The position numbers were made by a program, and so were the translations under genes. The notes under the pieces are model-generated. The model worked only from the letters and a program-made list of their open reading frames with translations, was not told the DNA's origin and did not search any database. Of a stretch of DNA of 64,000 nt, positions 45,482 to 56,125 are shown piece by piece (positions within the stretch are counted from its first letter, which is position 1; every line of letters starts with the position of its first letter). The stretch comes from Brachionus plicatilis (Eukaryota > Rotifera > Eurotatoria > Ploima > Brachionidae): contig QEOQ01000348.1 in the NCBI GenBank assembly GCA_010279815.1, forward strand, positions 158,396-222,395, given 5' to 3'.

Positions 45482-48400
45482 ATGGAAAAAAAATTTCAAA
45501 TTTATGACTTGGCTGTTCACAAATCGGCCTTTGTCAAATATGAAAATGTAAATAAAACCCAAATAAATAAAAAATCTTTTTTTTTTCTACTTTTTTTGTT
45601 TTAAACAAAAGGCACTCAAAGAATACTTTGAAAAGAACAACATTTACCGAGACAAAGACGTACATGAGCTTTATTTACCATTTTTGTAATTTTTTCCGCA
45701 AATATTAACTTTGGAGAAAAAATATATTTTTTGTTAGGGAATTAAAAGAGTTAAGATCTTTGGTGCGATTTAAAAATTTAAAAATACTATGGCTCCAGTC
45801 GAATCAAGTGAATTGGAATTTTTTAATTTTTTTTCATTTAATTTTGTTTTCTTTATTTAGCTGAAGACATTGCCTTTTATTCAAAACTGCTTTACACTGA
45901 CAGAAATTTACCTACAAAATAATCTAATTCAGTCAGTGGAGAACATGTTCCGCAATTTATACAATCTAAATGTTTTGTTCCTTCAAACAAATCAAATAAC
46001 AGACCTTAATTTGACAGTCAAAGAATTATCTTATCTAAAACATCTCAGAAACTTAAGTATGAAGGTTTTATTGCTTATTTTTTTTAGTTTAAAGTTCAAT
46101 TTTTAGATCTTTTTGATAATCCGATTTCGCTCGAAAAAAACTACCGAAATTTAGTAGTCTTCAATGTTCCTAGTCTAGCTATATTTGATAGAAATAGTAA
46201 GTTTATTTTGAATTGTTTAATCAAAATGATAAGTGCAACATTTGAAAAAATTTCATTTGAAAGTCTTTAATTAATTTAAAAGCTCTTGAAAGCTATTTAA
46301 ATCTGCTTTTTAATTTTAATGGATTTTTGAATAAGAAATAAAGATTTGAAAAACAAAACTCTAAAACAAGGTAAACTACTTAAGTAGACATTTATTAGTT
46401 GATTTAAAAATAAGTGCAGAAATTAAGATGGTATTTTAATTTTAATTTTAATTTTTACCACTCAATCCTGACAGACAAAATTCAGATTCATTTTTTCTTT
46501 TTTTTTATGTATTAAGGGCAAATTGAAGTTTGAGATCAAAAGATCAAAATATAAACTGTAATATTTTTTTTAATAATAGAGAAAAAATAATTTTTTCCTA
46601 AGCAATTACTTTTCATGTAATGCCAAGTTTATTTTCATATATAAAATTTTAAAATATCATTTTAATTAAACTTTAATAAGTTTACATTTTTTAATTGATT
46701 TAATGAAAACTTCCTATTAAAATTTACTCTTTTGAAATTTATAATTTGTTTAAGTGAAAAAAACAAAATTACTTTTGTTTGAATGAATGGATATAAAAGT
46801 TATAAATTTGCATTTGTGAATTTACTTAACCTGAATTATTTAAATTATTGATGTTTTTGTTAAATAATTAAGAGATCAATTATTTTGCTGTTAATTTGAT
46901 ACTGAACCATTATTTGACATCACATGTCTAGTAACTTTTAGTATTAATTTTTCAAAAATTATCAAAATCATTGGATTAATTAAGTTTTCAAATTTCAAAT
47001 GATCGTTTTGATTTTAAAATTTTATCTGAAACTTCGATTTGCCTCTAAGTTTTTTTTTCTTCAAAATTAAAAATATTTGAAATTTTCGCATAAAATTTTG
47101 ACAAAGAGAGGGAGTGAAAAATTCATTCTTTAATTTAAATTTAGTTAATAAATATTTTTAAGATAAAAATTTGAAAATTTAGATAAACCTTTGTGTCAAC
47201 CTTAAGTCGAAAAATAAAGTATAATTTATTTGATACTTTATCTTTCGATAAAAAAGACTTGTTTGGTTTAATTTTTTTAGCTCAATTATTCAAATGAGAA
47301 TTTAAATAAATAAAATAAATTTAATGACAGAATTCCAAAAAATATCAATTTATTGATGCCTTTTATAGATTTTTTGTTTTTTCTTTATTTTTCTATTTCC
47401 TTGATCAATTTTTGATGCTCAAAATGATCAAATAAAATTAAAACTATTAAATAAATTGTTGTTTCTTAATAGAAATAATGTAGAGATACATTTTTGGATT
47501 TAAATATACTATGTTAAATAAAAAAATAAACTCTGCAATATCAGAATGCACAATGCAGAGTGCACACCATCGAAATGATGCTTTATTTAGTGGATAATAA
47601 TTTGCAGACTTTTGCAGATTTTACCATTAGATTTGACAAAGTATTTTAAAACCAAAAATTTACCTCTGCACTAATTCTATTAAAAAATTAAAATTTATTT
47701 TATAGTTTTAGTTTGATTTGATCATTTTGAGCATCAAAAATTGATCATAAACTTCAACTTGCCCACAAATGGTACGAATGGTTCTGATACTTTTTTGTAT
47801 CAGAATCTTTGTATTGAATTGAAATGAGTTTAATGTTTGCTTAATTATTAATTTTAAAAATTGAATGTGGATTTTAAGTGATTTAAAAATAAAAATAATT
47901 CAAAAAATCTTCCAGCATATCCTGAAAAGTATGCAAAAATATATTAAGGAAAATGAAAATTTTATTAGATAAATATTTTCAAAAATATTTTGTTGTTTGC
48001 ACGCTCTTTGCTTATTAAGTAAAATTCATTAAAAAATTCTTCAATTGACGCATTGTTATTATTATTTTTATTATAATTTTTGACTTTTTTTTTTGATTTC
48101 TATCAATAAAATAATTTTGAAAAAATTTTAAAAAATTGATAAATCATCAGACAAAAGTTACAAGTCAAACATTAAAATTTTCCCAAAGTATTCTCCAAGA
48201 ATTCTTTCTCATCAAAAATAAATGAAAAAAAAAATCACTCTCTCGGGAACGCTTAATAATTATGAATCCCTGATGTAAATTCCTAATGTGGCATTAAAAT
48301 TAATTAAAATTGATAATTTTTAAATTAAAGCTGTTAAACAGAGCGAACGTGTGTTGGCAATGAGAAAATTTGAACCTGAGAAAGTAGCTTTAAAGAAAAA

Positions 48401-48740
48401 GATCGCTTTCATGAGATGCTTCAAGGTATCAAAACCAACTAGGCAAGAAAACGAGTTTAACATATCGAAGTGCGATTCGATCGCATCGTTCAATTTCAGC
48501 ATGTCTGATGAAAGTCCATTTAAATACACAAAAAGAAACAAAACAGAACTTAGTTTATCACCCAGTATGAGAAATAACAATCCATTGTTTAGGTCAATTA
48601 AAGAGTATTCTTTTTTCGACTGGTCCAAAGTGGACCTTTTCGAAAACAAAAGTTGCTTCGAGCCAGATCAAGCCAAAAAAACCGAAAACCAAAAAAAACT
48701 TGTCGAACTACCACAAATTGTTACTCTTCGATTCACTTAA
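45482..48740 (+). CDS. LRRC72: LRRC72-like leucine-rich-repeat protein
   Basis: Six exons, 45482-45547, 45612-45685, 45738-45807, 45861-46056, 46107-46196 and 48331-48740, give 301 residues (human LRRC72 is about 287). Every junction is GT..AG and phase-consistent. After a short helical start, D-V-H-E-L-Y-L leads into about four leucine-rich repeats: R-F-K-N-L-K-I-L-W-L-Q-S-N, L-T-E-I-Y-L-Q-N-N, L-N-V-L-F-L-Q-T-N and H-L-R-N-L-N-L-F-D-N-P. The cap is F-N-V-P-S-L-A-I-F-D-R-N, followed by a basic region in the last exon and a N-P-L-F-R-S-I-K-E-Y block that matches the family C-terminus. LRRC72 is a poorly studied protein expressed in ciliated cells; no enzyme activity is expected. The 2.1-kb last intron contains a foldback repeat. 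AATAAA at 48761 fits polyadenylation. Confidence 0.85.
47401..47745. repeat. Foldback element in the LRRC72 intron
   Basis: TTGATCAATTTTTGATGCTC at about 47401 is mirrored by GAGCATCAAAAATTGATCA ending near 47745, and the inversion runs on inwards for about 50 bp (AAAATGATCAAATAAAATTA and its complement). The interior contains CTCTGCAA and GCAGACTTTTGCAG words also found in the 7-kb and 51-kb elements. Confidence 0.6.
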
Positions 48741-48820
48741 ATTTTTTTCTTATTTATCATAATAAACTACCCGGTCCTTTAAATTTAATTTAAGTGTCCT
48801 AATTTAAAAAAATTGGTTCA

Positions 48821-49306
48821 ATGATCACCAACATAGACTCACCAACAACAAAAATTTTCTTAATTTTTCTCAAAATAGACCAAAAGATGATAGTTAATTT
48901 TAAAGGTCGGTTTTTGGACACAATAGATAAATATGTGGTCAACAACCAGGATAGCCAAGTACCACTTTCCCCAAACTCAGCGGGTCTCATAGTCGCAATT
49001 GTGTTCATTTGTTTATTTTTGATTTCTTTTGTTATTTTTATATCCTATTTCTTTCCATGCTGGACCTTGTACAATCTCTGCCTTGGACCCATTGTGGACA
49101 AAACTCTGTGCAATTGTGTTAATCTCTACGACAAATGTTGTCCATTTTTGGACAAAAAAGCCATGGCAAATGTCAAAAGTTCTTGCTCGAGTAACCGAAT
49201 TTATGTCCAAGACATGCTGGCCACCAGTGATGGCCGAATAATTCAATACTCAGACCCTAGGTCCATTATTTTTAGTCAACAAAATCTGGAAACTCAAATT
49301 ATCTAA
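48821..49306 (+). CDS. Small single-pass membrane protein, 161 aa
   Basis: Single exon, ATG at 48821, TAA at 49304-49306, with AATAAA at 49324. One clear membrane segment lies at about residues 54-78 (A-G-L-I-V-A-I-V-F-I-C-L-F-L-I-S). Immediately after it comes a Cys cluster (F-P-C-W, N-L-C-L, L-C-N-C-V, K-C-C-P-F) that could be palmitoylated if cytosolic. The last 50 residues are polar and end N-L-E-T-Q-I-I, a possible PDZ-type hydrophobic terminus. No cleavable signal peptide, so a type III or II orientation is likely. I do not recognise the family. It lies in the plus-strand run between LRRC72 and the DOMON gene. Confidence 0.65.
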   Translation: MITNIDSPTTKIFLIFLKIDQKMIVNFKGRFLDTIDKYVVNNQDSQVPLSPNSAGLIVAIVFICLFLISFVIFISYFFPCWTLYNLCLGPIVDKTLCNCVNLYDKCCPFLDKKAMANVKSSCSSNRIYVQDMLATSDGRIIQYSDPRSIIFSQQNLETQII

Positions 49307-49654
49307 AAAAAATTATTTTTTTAAATAAATATTTAAAAAAAAAAAAGTTTTTATTTAGATTATTCAATTAAAAATGGGCGAATGGTTTTAATCTATTATC
49401 TAAAAATATTTAGGACTATATAAAAATACCTAATTTTGTTTATTTATTTAAGTAATACTTGTATAGGAAAATACAATTAAGATTCCATTTGTCATTTGTG
49501 CCAAGTCACCACACCAATAAATAATTTACATAATTTTAAATTGTCACGATTGAACGATCTTGAAAAAAATTTCCTATTCAAAACTCATGCCAATTTTTTT
49601 TTTAAATTTAAATAGAGAAAAGAAAAAGAATTTATGCGAAATTAATTTGCCGAG

Positions 49655-52600
49655 ATGAATGTGCGGCTTCTGTTATTCATTTGCTTTTTTTTAGTCGGAT
49701 CTGGGTCGGGCGAATTTTTACACTCGGTCTCGACACCTGAAGCAGGTTGGTAGGTGAATTTAAAAAGATTGACTTATTTTTTGTCCTTAAGGAAATGTCG
49801 AAGTCACTTCTGAACACAACGATGATTTGGTCAATTTTACAGTCACTTTTGAACTAGTGAAATCACCTCTATGGATTGCTGTTGGCCTAAACACTCAGGC
49901 AAAAATGGTAAATATCTCAATTTTTGTGTATAATTTAAAAAAAATATATTTTTCTTTATAATACTTTTGATAAATGAGTCACACTATATTTAAAAAAAAA
50001 ATTAAATCATAAATGATTAATCTGAATTATTATAAGAATTATTTTTACCGAAATTTAAATCTTGATATAAAAAAAAAAAACATTCAAAAATTTAATTTCA
50101 AAAGAAAAATTTCAATGGAATTTTTTTATTCATAAAAGTCAGTATGCATCACTATTCCTAATTTTTCATTCAAAATCTTCAAATTATTATTTCTTTTGAG
50201 TTTTTATTTAATTTTTTTAATTTATTTTAGAAATATATTAAATTAATTTTTTCCTCCTATAATCAAGTTGACTTTGAGTTAATGGCTTTTGAACAACATT
50301 GATTCTAGCTAAAAATTAGAGTAATTTAAAAAAAAATCAAATTTCTATAATTAATTTTCAAAAATTAAAATTAACTTAATAATTAAGTAATAGCTAATTT
50401 TATAATAATTTTTAATAAATTTTAGAAAAAATGATATGATATTAAAGTTTTAAGATATTACGGTTATAAGAAAATATGATCATTAATTTGTTGTTTAAGA
50501 AAAATTTTATACTTTATGCTATTTTACTTTTTTTTTACAATTTAATTCACATCCACTTATTTGTAAAAAAATCTAAATCTTCAACAAAAAAAAATTAAGG
50601 TTGTAAAAGAGTATGTTAGAATTACTTTTATTTTTCTGAACCCTCAAATATCAAAACATGTGTAATCAGGCGTTGTGTATTTTGAATCAAAGAAAAATCA
50701 AAGATTTAAAATTAGATTTAATTTTTTAAATCAGATGATATTTACCTTTGTATCACCCGAAATTAAGTCTGAAAATAGCTATTTGTTGCTTTAAAATCAT
50801 TAAAATTAGTTTGCAGAGTTATTTCAAAAACTAAATTTGGATGAGAAGAAAAGAGAGTTTGTATCAGCTGGTATATTTTGCAAGTAAAATAATAATTTGG
50901 CATCTTGAAGTTTAGGATCAAAAAAATAAGATCAAATATTATTTTGTTTATAATTTTTGAATGGTACTTGATTAAGTCTCTCTGCAAAATGCTAAATAAT
51001 GCAAAATACATTCTGAATATTGTGTGAGGCTCTGCAAAAACTCTGCATTTAAATTGCGCAGTCAAATTAAATACTTTTTAATGGCGTGCTTTTTGCTGCA
51101 AAATGCAGAGTTTTTGCAGAACCTCACACAATATTCAGCATGTATTTTGCATTATTTAGCATTTTGCAGAGAGACTTAATCAAGTACCATTCAAAAATTA
51201 TAAACAAAATAATATTTGATCTTATTTTTTTGATCCTAAACTTCAAGATGCCAATAATTTTAATAGTAAAATAAAATTTTAAATTTTAAAAGTAAAATAA
51301 AAAAGAAATCTAAATTCAAATTTTTTTTTGTTTCAGAATTTAAAATGTCGTGTAATCAGTCATTTATTCATTTATTGTGATAATTGTGAAATTCAAATAC
51401 AATTTGAACAACTTTTCTTCATGTTTAGATGAATTAAGATTAAAGCTAATAAAAAATACTTTAAAAAATACTGCAATATAGTGCAGCATACTTTGTTGCA
51501 CCTAAAATATTTTTTCTCATGTTAAACACAAAATAAAACATTAATAATTAAAATTAATAATAATAAAATCAATAATTAAAAATATTAAAATTGTTTATTG
51601 ATTTAATTTACTAAAAAAATAGAAATTTATATTTTGTGTAATTAAAGTGAAACAAAGTATGTTTCAGTATTTTTTTGAGTATTTTTTATTAACTTCAATT
51701 CTAATTGATTAAGAAAGGAAGAATTTTTGTTCAATTTATATTTGAATTTCACAATATCGAATTTATCAATTTTTAATTTTTTTTTATAATTTCAAATCTT
51801 TTTTAATTTAATTTTAATTTTTCTATTACTTCATATTTGGCTTTATTGATTATGATTTTAATCTGATAGAACTTTGGCTCAATACAGTAAAAATAAATAA
51901 AAGAGAAAACTAATAAAAATTTTATTAAAATGTCTATAAAGATGTAGCTAACAAAAAAAATTGAAAAAAGCCTATTGATTCCATGAATTCTTCAAAATAC
52001 TAATAAAGTCTTTGTCTGACTCAATGACAATACTTAGACCATTGTAGTACTCTTCCATTTGTTCATAGGAGATGAGAGGCGACTTAAAATCAGTGGATAG
52101 AGAAAGCTCAAAATAATCTGGTACTTTATTCAAAGGCAAGAGATCGAACGCGCTCAGAAATTTCTCAAACATGTCATCTTCTTTAATGAGACCACTTTTC
52201 ACTTTGGGATGTCTACCTGCTTTGTAGAACTTGTACACATCGCTGATCTGAACATAGCCGACTTTTTGCGTGTCCAACTTGTGCATCAATTGACGAAAAA
52301 ATCCATGTCTTTGGGTGTTCATTTCGCCCAAGTAAACCCTCAATAGGTTGTAATAGCTCAAGTAGCCAAGTCCATCCGAGTCCACACTTTGCCACACAAT
52401 GCTCAAATCCTCCGAGTGTATTTGAATGTTGTACTCCACAAAGGCATCATGCAAATCCTGCTGATTTACGAATCCCCAAGTTTTCATGTCATTTTTGAGG
52501 CTTTTGTTTTTAAGAGTTTTGCCAAGACCCATGTAAACTTCGACTGATCGGTCCTCGATTTGTTTTAGCAAAAATTTTCTCACACTATTTATAATCTTGA

Positions 52601-55600
52601 CGTCATTTGTTTCCAAATCGCTCAGCGGTCTTTTCACTCTTTCTTTCACATCGCATATTTTTCTGTTCATGTCTTGGCTCATCTCGCCACCAGCCAATAT
52701 TTGACCAACTAGCAAATTTTCTTTTTCCAACTCGTTCACCTCAGTCACTTCCACTTCCAGGTACTCATTTTGTCTGACAGTGTCTGGCAAACTTGTCTCA
52801 GTCAAGCCACATGGCAAATACAGCACAGCGCCCTTGTAAATGTCGTACAAATCAACCGGTTTGCCCCTGCGCCTGCCATACTTTTGCACATGAACTTTGC
52901 GGCTCAAAAATGGCAAAGCATTGGCCTTTTTGCTCACATTGCCACTTCCCACTCCGGTTATGTAAGCGCCACACAGCAGCCTGAACTCATAGATGGTCAA
53001 AGAACCGTCATGGAGAAAAATGATGCCGAAGAGATCGCGGAGAGCCAAGCGCCCGTTCGGCGAACGTATGCGGCAATTAAATTTTAGTTTTTTTGCCAAC
53101 ACGTTCTCGGACAGACTGCTTGTGGGTCTGGCATGGTTGTCAATCACTGTGTATTTGTTGCCGCGTGGTGTGTACATGGTCTTGTGATTGGCAATGACAA
53201 ATTTTGACAATTGATCAGTGACTACCGTGTCCACGATCAGCTTTTCTTTTATTTGCTTTGATTCATCGGCTGGTTTGGGCGTTTGAGCGCCGTTTTCTAG
53301 CCAAAGTTTTTCCAAGTCGGCCACCCGCTCTATCCGGTATATGCAGGATTTTTTTTGCACTGCCGGGCCTGGCACTATTTCTAATTGTTTCTCAAACTGG
53401 GGCTGAACCCTTGGTGCGTTCAAATGAGACACTGGTGGTGTTTGCTCGGTGATTTTTTGGTGATAGAGCAAAATTGGTGACTGATCTTGTTTGGTGTTAA
53501 GTGCATGGGCATAGGCCGATTTGGGTCTGGCTGATTTTTCGATCAAGTCTGGCGCAATTATTGGATTTTGGTGCCGCAAATTGTTGTGTTTGGAGCGAGA
53601 CTCGTCGGATTCAAGCTCGCCAAAGTTAAGTATTGGTATTGAGCTGGCATTTGCTTGAAGAGATAAATTCGCTTCTGGTTCGTGTTGTTTTTCGTAGGTC
53701 ATAAATTGTGAGTTGAGCAGTGTTTTGACTCTTTGATCGTGTGACAATTCTGGTATTTTAATTTGTTCGTTTGGCTTTGGACCTTTTTTGTACACTATTT
53801 CTTCACCAGTGATCGGGTTTCGAACAATTTTGGTAGACATTTTTTTTAAATGTGAATTATTTTTTGAATTTTTTCAACTTTGAAAAAAAAAAATTCTAAT
53901 AAAAAATAATTTTGTGTTGCCATGGCAACCCATTGAGCCCAATGGGTCATTAAAATTGACTTTATTTTTTCTCTCTCTTTAAGTTTGACACATTGGTAAT
54001 GATCATTAAATATCACAATGGAGTGATCGATTTGTACAATGGATACAACAGGGATTATGTGAGTCCGACACGAGAAAATGCGTCATTAAGCTTGTTGCAA
54101 GAGGTGAGAATAAATGACAAAGTGGCCTTGGTGGTCCAGCGTAGTGTGGCTTTTGTTTCCACAGTCAATCCGTCTGTTAACAATGATTTGAGAAATTGCT
54201 ACCGCTTGGCTATTGCTAGTGGACCTTTATTGAACCAATTTACTCTTCCTCATTCCCAAATACCACAATTTACGCCAAACTGTTTGGTAATAGCGTCCGA
54301 TAAAACAACCTCTGGGCCTTTGGTGCCCTATTATGTAAACATGAGCATAGATAATCAGTTCACCGATGATCTATTGGACCCAAATTCAGCAAATTATTTC
54401 CGGACTAGATTCCGGATTGAAAAATTCATCACCGATTCTTTGCAAGTTGACAATTTGTTTGCAAAAAATTTCCAATTACTCAGTCTTAGTCCTGGCAGTG
54501 TGATTTCTATTTCAGGCATTAGTTTGGAAAATGCCGGCTTGGAAAAGCAAATCACTGATGCTTTAGTCAAAGGCAACACTGATTTTCTACCGGTTATGAA
54601 AGATAGAATTTTCGTCACAAGTTCACTTGACGACTCATCAACTCCCACTGCTACCACTACTACCACTATTACCACTGTCAACATGACCATCACCGACACA
54701 ACCACAACATCAATTACATTTTTTGCCAATACAACTACCACTTTGGTCAATGAGACAACAAACTCCACCAATACAACAACATTTATGACCAATGAGACTA
54801 CAAATGCAATTGACAAGACTATGGAAACAGAGGTAGCAACAAGCGCAGCAAATGTTACCATTGAATTGGACTTTTTTGCAGTTGAATTTAAAGTGGACAT
54901 GACTTATTCAGAAAATTTAAAAAATACATCCTCCACTGAATACAATTCTTTTGTCACTTTGTTAGATAATTTTGTGAGAGTCAATTTTTTTTTTCATTTA
55001 AATAGAAAAAAGTTTATATTTTTTTTTGGTCAAGATTAAAAGTGGTTTTTTGACCAATGGTCAAATAGACGCATTGAAAAAATGGAATGTAGAAGATTTG
55101 CGCCAAGGCAGCATTGTAGCATTGACAAGTATGTCCGTGGCAATTGCAGAAAATGAGGATAAAGTTGGATTTGTAAAAAAAAATCTTGAGTCAGGCAACA
55201 AAGAAATACTGCCGGTCGAATCAATAGAAATAAGAAGTTTTGATGCAACAAGTAAAATTTTGAAAAAGTACAGTGATGTTCCGCTTTTTGTTTTTACAAC
55301 AATTTACGTGAAATTTTAGAAATTTACCTAATTTTACGCAAAATCTGATTATTTAAAAAAATTTTTTTTTTTACTTTTTTAAATTTACGTAAATTGTTGT
55401 AAAAAACAAAAAAACCGGAACATCACTGTATTCAAATTTTGAAAAATCTATCTTAATTTTTAGCTAAACAAACAACACCGAGCACCACCATCGAGACTAC
55501 TAGTACTATTGGCAAAAAAGATGATGATTCTCGTTCAGTGTCAGCAGTGGCCATAGTAGTGCCAATAGTTTGCGTTGTTTTTATAATAATTATTATCATA

Positions 55601-56125
55601 ATAGGAATCTGTTACTTTAGGCAAAGAAGAAAAGCTGTAATCAAAAATATTTATTTATTAGAAAAATAATCAATTGATAATTTTTTTAAGAGAAATTCTT
55701 ATATCCTTCAGACACGTGATCGAAATGGAGGGTTTGATGCAGCCTCGAGAGCGTCCGAAATTCCCAGAAATCCACCGCGATTCAGTTCGGAAGATGAACT
55801 GAGCAGACACAGTCAGGCCAATTTGAGTGCTCGGTTCAAGTCGGCTAATGAGTCACCGCCAAATATAGATTCACTTGGAAATCAGGACAAAAGAGACTCT
55901 GGACCACCGACTTATTCGATGACAGACAAGGCTTCAGATCAATTTAAAGATATTCCTCTAGGATCAAATGATAAGAACGAAAAAATTCAAATGAACGAAA
56001 TTAATCTTAATGAAAAAGATAGAACAGTTTTAAACTACGACACCTCGGACATTGACGATACTAGACCTAATTTGGGAACTATAATTAAAAGCAGCAATAA
56101 TCCATTATTTCAAATGGATGAATAG
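49655..56125 (+). CDS. DOMON receptor-like membrane protein, 666 aa
   Basis: Six exons, 49655-49745, 49792-49907, 53984-54973, 55035-55251, 55464-55636 and 55712-56125, all phase-consistent (2001 bp). A signal peptide covers residues 1-19. A DOMON domain follows at about 35-190 (P-L-W-I-A-V-G-L-N then M-F-D-T-L-V-M-I across the 4-kb intron). DOMON domains bind haem or sugars. Two later segments resemble SEA domains, at about 200-280 (N-A-N-Y-F.., S-P-G-S-V-I-S) and 365-470 (S-S-T-E-Y-N-S-F, R-Q-G-S-I-V-A-L). They flank a Thr/Asn-rich, mucin-like stretch with many N-x-T sites. A helix at about 498-522 (C-V-V-F-I-I-I-I-I-I-I-I-G-I) crosses the membrane. The 145-residue tail carries P-P-T-Y, a WW-binding PPxY motif. 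The overall combination is not one I can name; the SEA calls are tentative. Confidence 0.8.
50899..51252. mobile_element. Palindromic element, 152-bp arms, 8-bp target duplication
   Basis: Arms 50899-51050 and 51101-51252 are reverse complements with only a few differences, beginning GGCATCTTGAAGTTTAGG. The element is flanked on both sides by AATAATTT (50891-50898 and 51253-51260), a perfect 8-bp duplication as produced by hAT or P-type transposases. The matching open frames on the two strands are products of the palindrome. It lies in intron 2 of the DOMON gene, between exon 2 and the antisense CAPS2 gene. Confidence 0.85.
51972..53840 (-). CDS. CAPS2: Calcyphosine-2 (CAPS2), EF-hand protein
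   Basis: A single 622-codon exon, ATG at 53840. Residues about 245-395 hold the region preceding the EF hands in CAPS2: N-G-R-L-A-L-R-D-L-F-G, H-D-G-S-L-T-I-Y-E-F, L-P-F-L-S-R-K-V and Y-G-R-R-R-G-K-P. After about residue 430 come EF-hand-like units: V-E-V-Y-M-G-L-G-K.., D-S-D-G-L-G-Y-L-S-Y (the best calcium loop), then L-D-T-Q-K-V-G-Y-V-Q. The C-terminus E-E-Y-Y-N-G-L-S-I-V-I-E-S-D-K-D-F closely follows the family ending. CAPS2 is a calcium-binding protein associated with ciliated cells. The gene lies wholly inside intron 2 of the DOMON gene on the other strand, and its start is 144 bp from DOMON exon 3. The first 240 residues are low complexity and may be disordered. Confidence 0.88.
   Translation of the reverse strand: MSTKIVRNPITGEEIVYKKGPKPNEQIKIPELSHDQRVKTLLNSQFMTYEKQHEPEANLSLQANASSIPILNFGELESDESRSKHNNLRHQNPIIAPDLIEKSARPKSAYAHALNTKQDQSPILLYHQKITEQTPPVSHLNAPRVQPQFEKQLEIVPGPAVQKKSCIYRIERVADLEKLWLENGAQTPKPADESKQIKEKLIVDTVVTDQLSKFVIANHKTMYTPRGNKYTVIDNHARPTSSLSENVLAKKLKFNCRIRSPNGRLALRDLFGIIFLHDGSLTIYEFRLLCGAYITGVGSGNVSKKANALPFLSRKVHVQKYGRRRGKPVDLYDIYKGAVLYLPCGLTETSLPDTVRQNEYLEVEVTEVNELEKENLLVGQILAGGEMSQDMNRKICDVKERVKRPLSDLETNDVKIINSVRKFLLKQIEDRSVEVYMGLGKTLKNKSLKNDMKTWGFVNQQDLHDAFVEYNIQIHSEDLSIVWQSVDSDGLGYLSYYNLLRVYLGEMNTQRHGFFRQLMHKLDTQKVGYVQISDVYKFYKAGRHPKVKSGLIKEDDMFEKFLSAFDLLPLNKVPDYFELSLSTDFKSPLISYEQMEEYYNGLSIVIESDKDFISILKNSWNQ
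55271..55428. mobile_element. Short Tc1/mariner-type MITE
   Basis: Terminal inverted repeats of about 40 bp, CAGTGATGTTCCGCTTTTTG at the left and CGGAACATCACTG at the right, with TA on both sides (55269-55270 and 55429-55430), the duplication expected of Tc1/mariner transposases. Length 158 bp, no coding capacity. It is inside DOMON intron 4. Confidence 0.8.

Noticed and set aside
50763..51274. Matching open frames on both strands encoding nearly the same peptide
   Set aside because: They are the two arms of the palindromic element, read in opposite directions.
54394..54900. 168-codon minus-strand Val/Ser-rich frame
   Set aside because: Antisense of the Thr-rich segment of the DOMON gene; Thr codons ACN read as Val/Ser/Gly on the other strand.
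55252..55319. Extension of DOMON exon 4 through the MITE
   Set aside because: A good GT donor at 55252 and acceptor before 55464 restore the frame, and the extension is transposon sequence.
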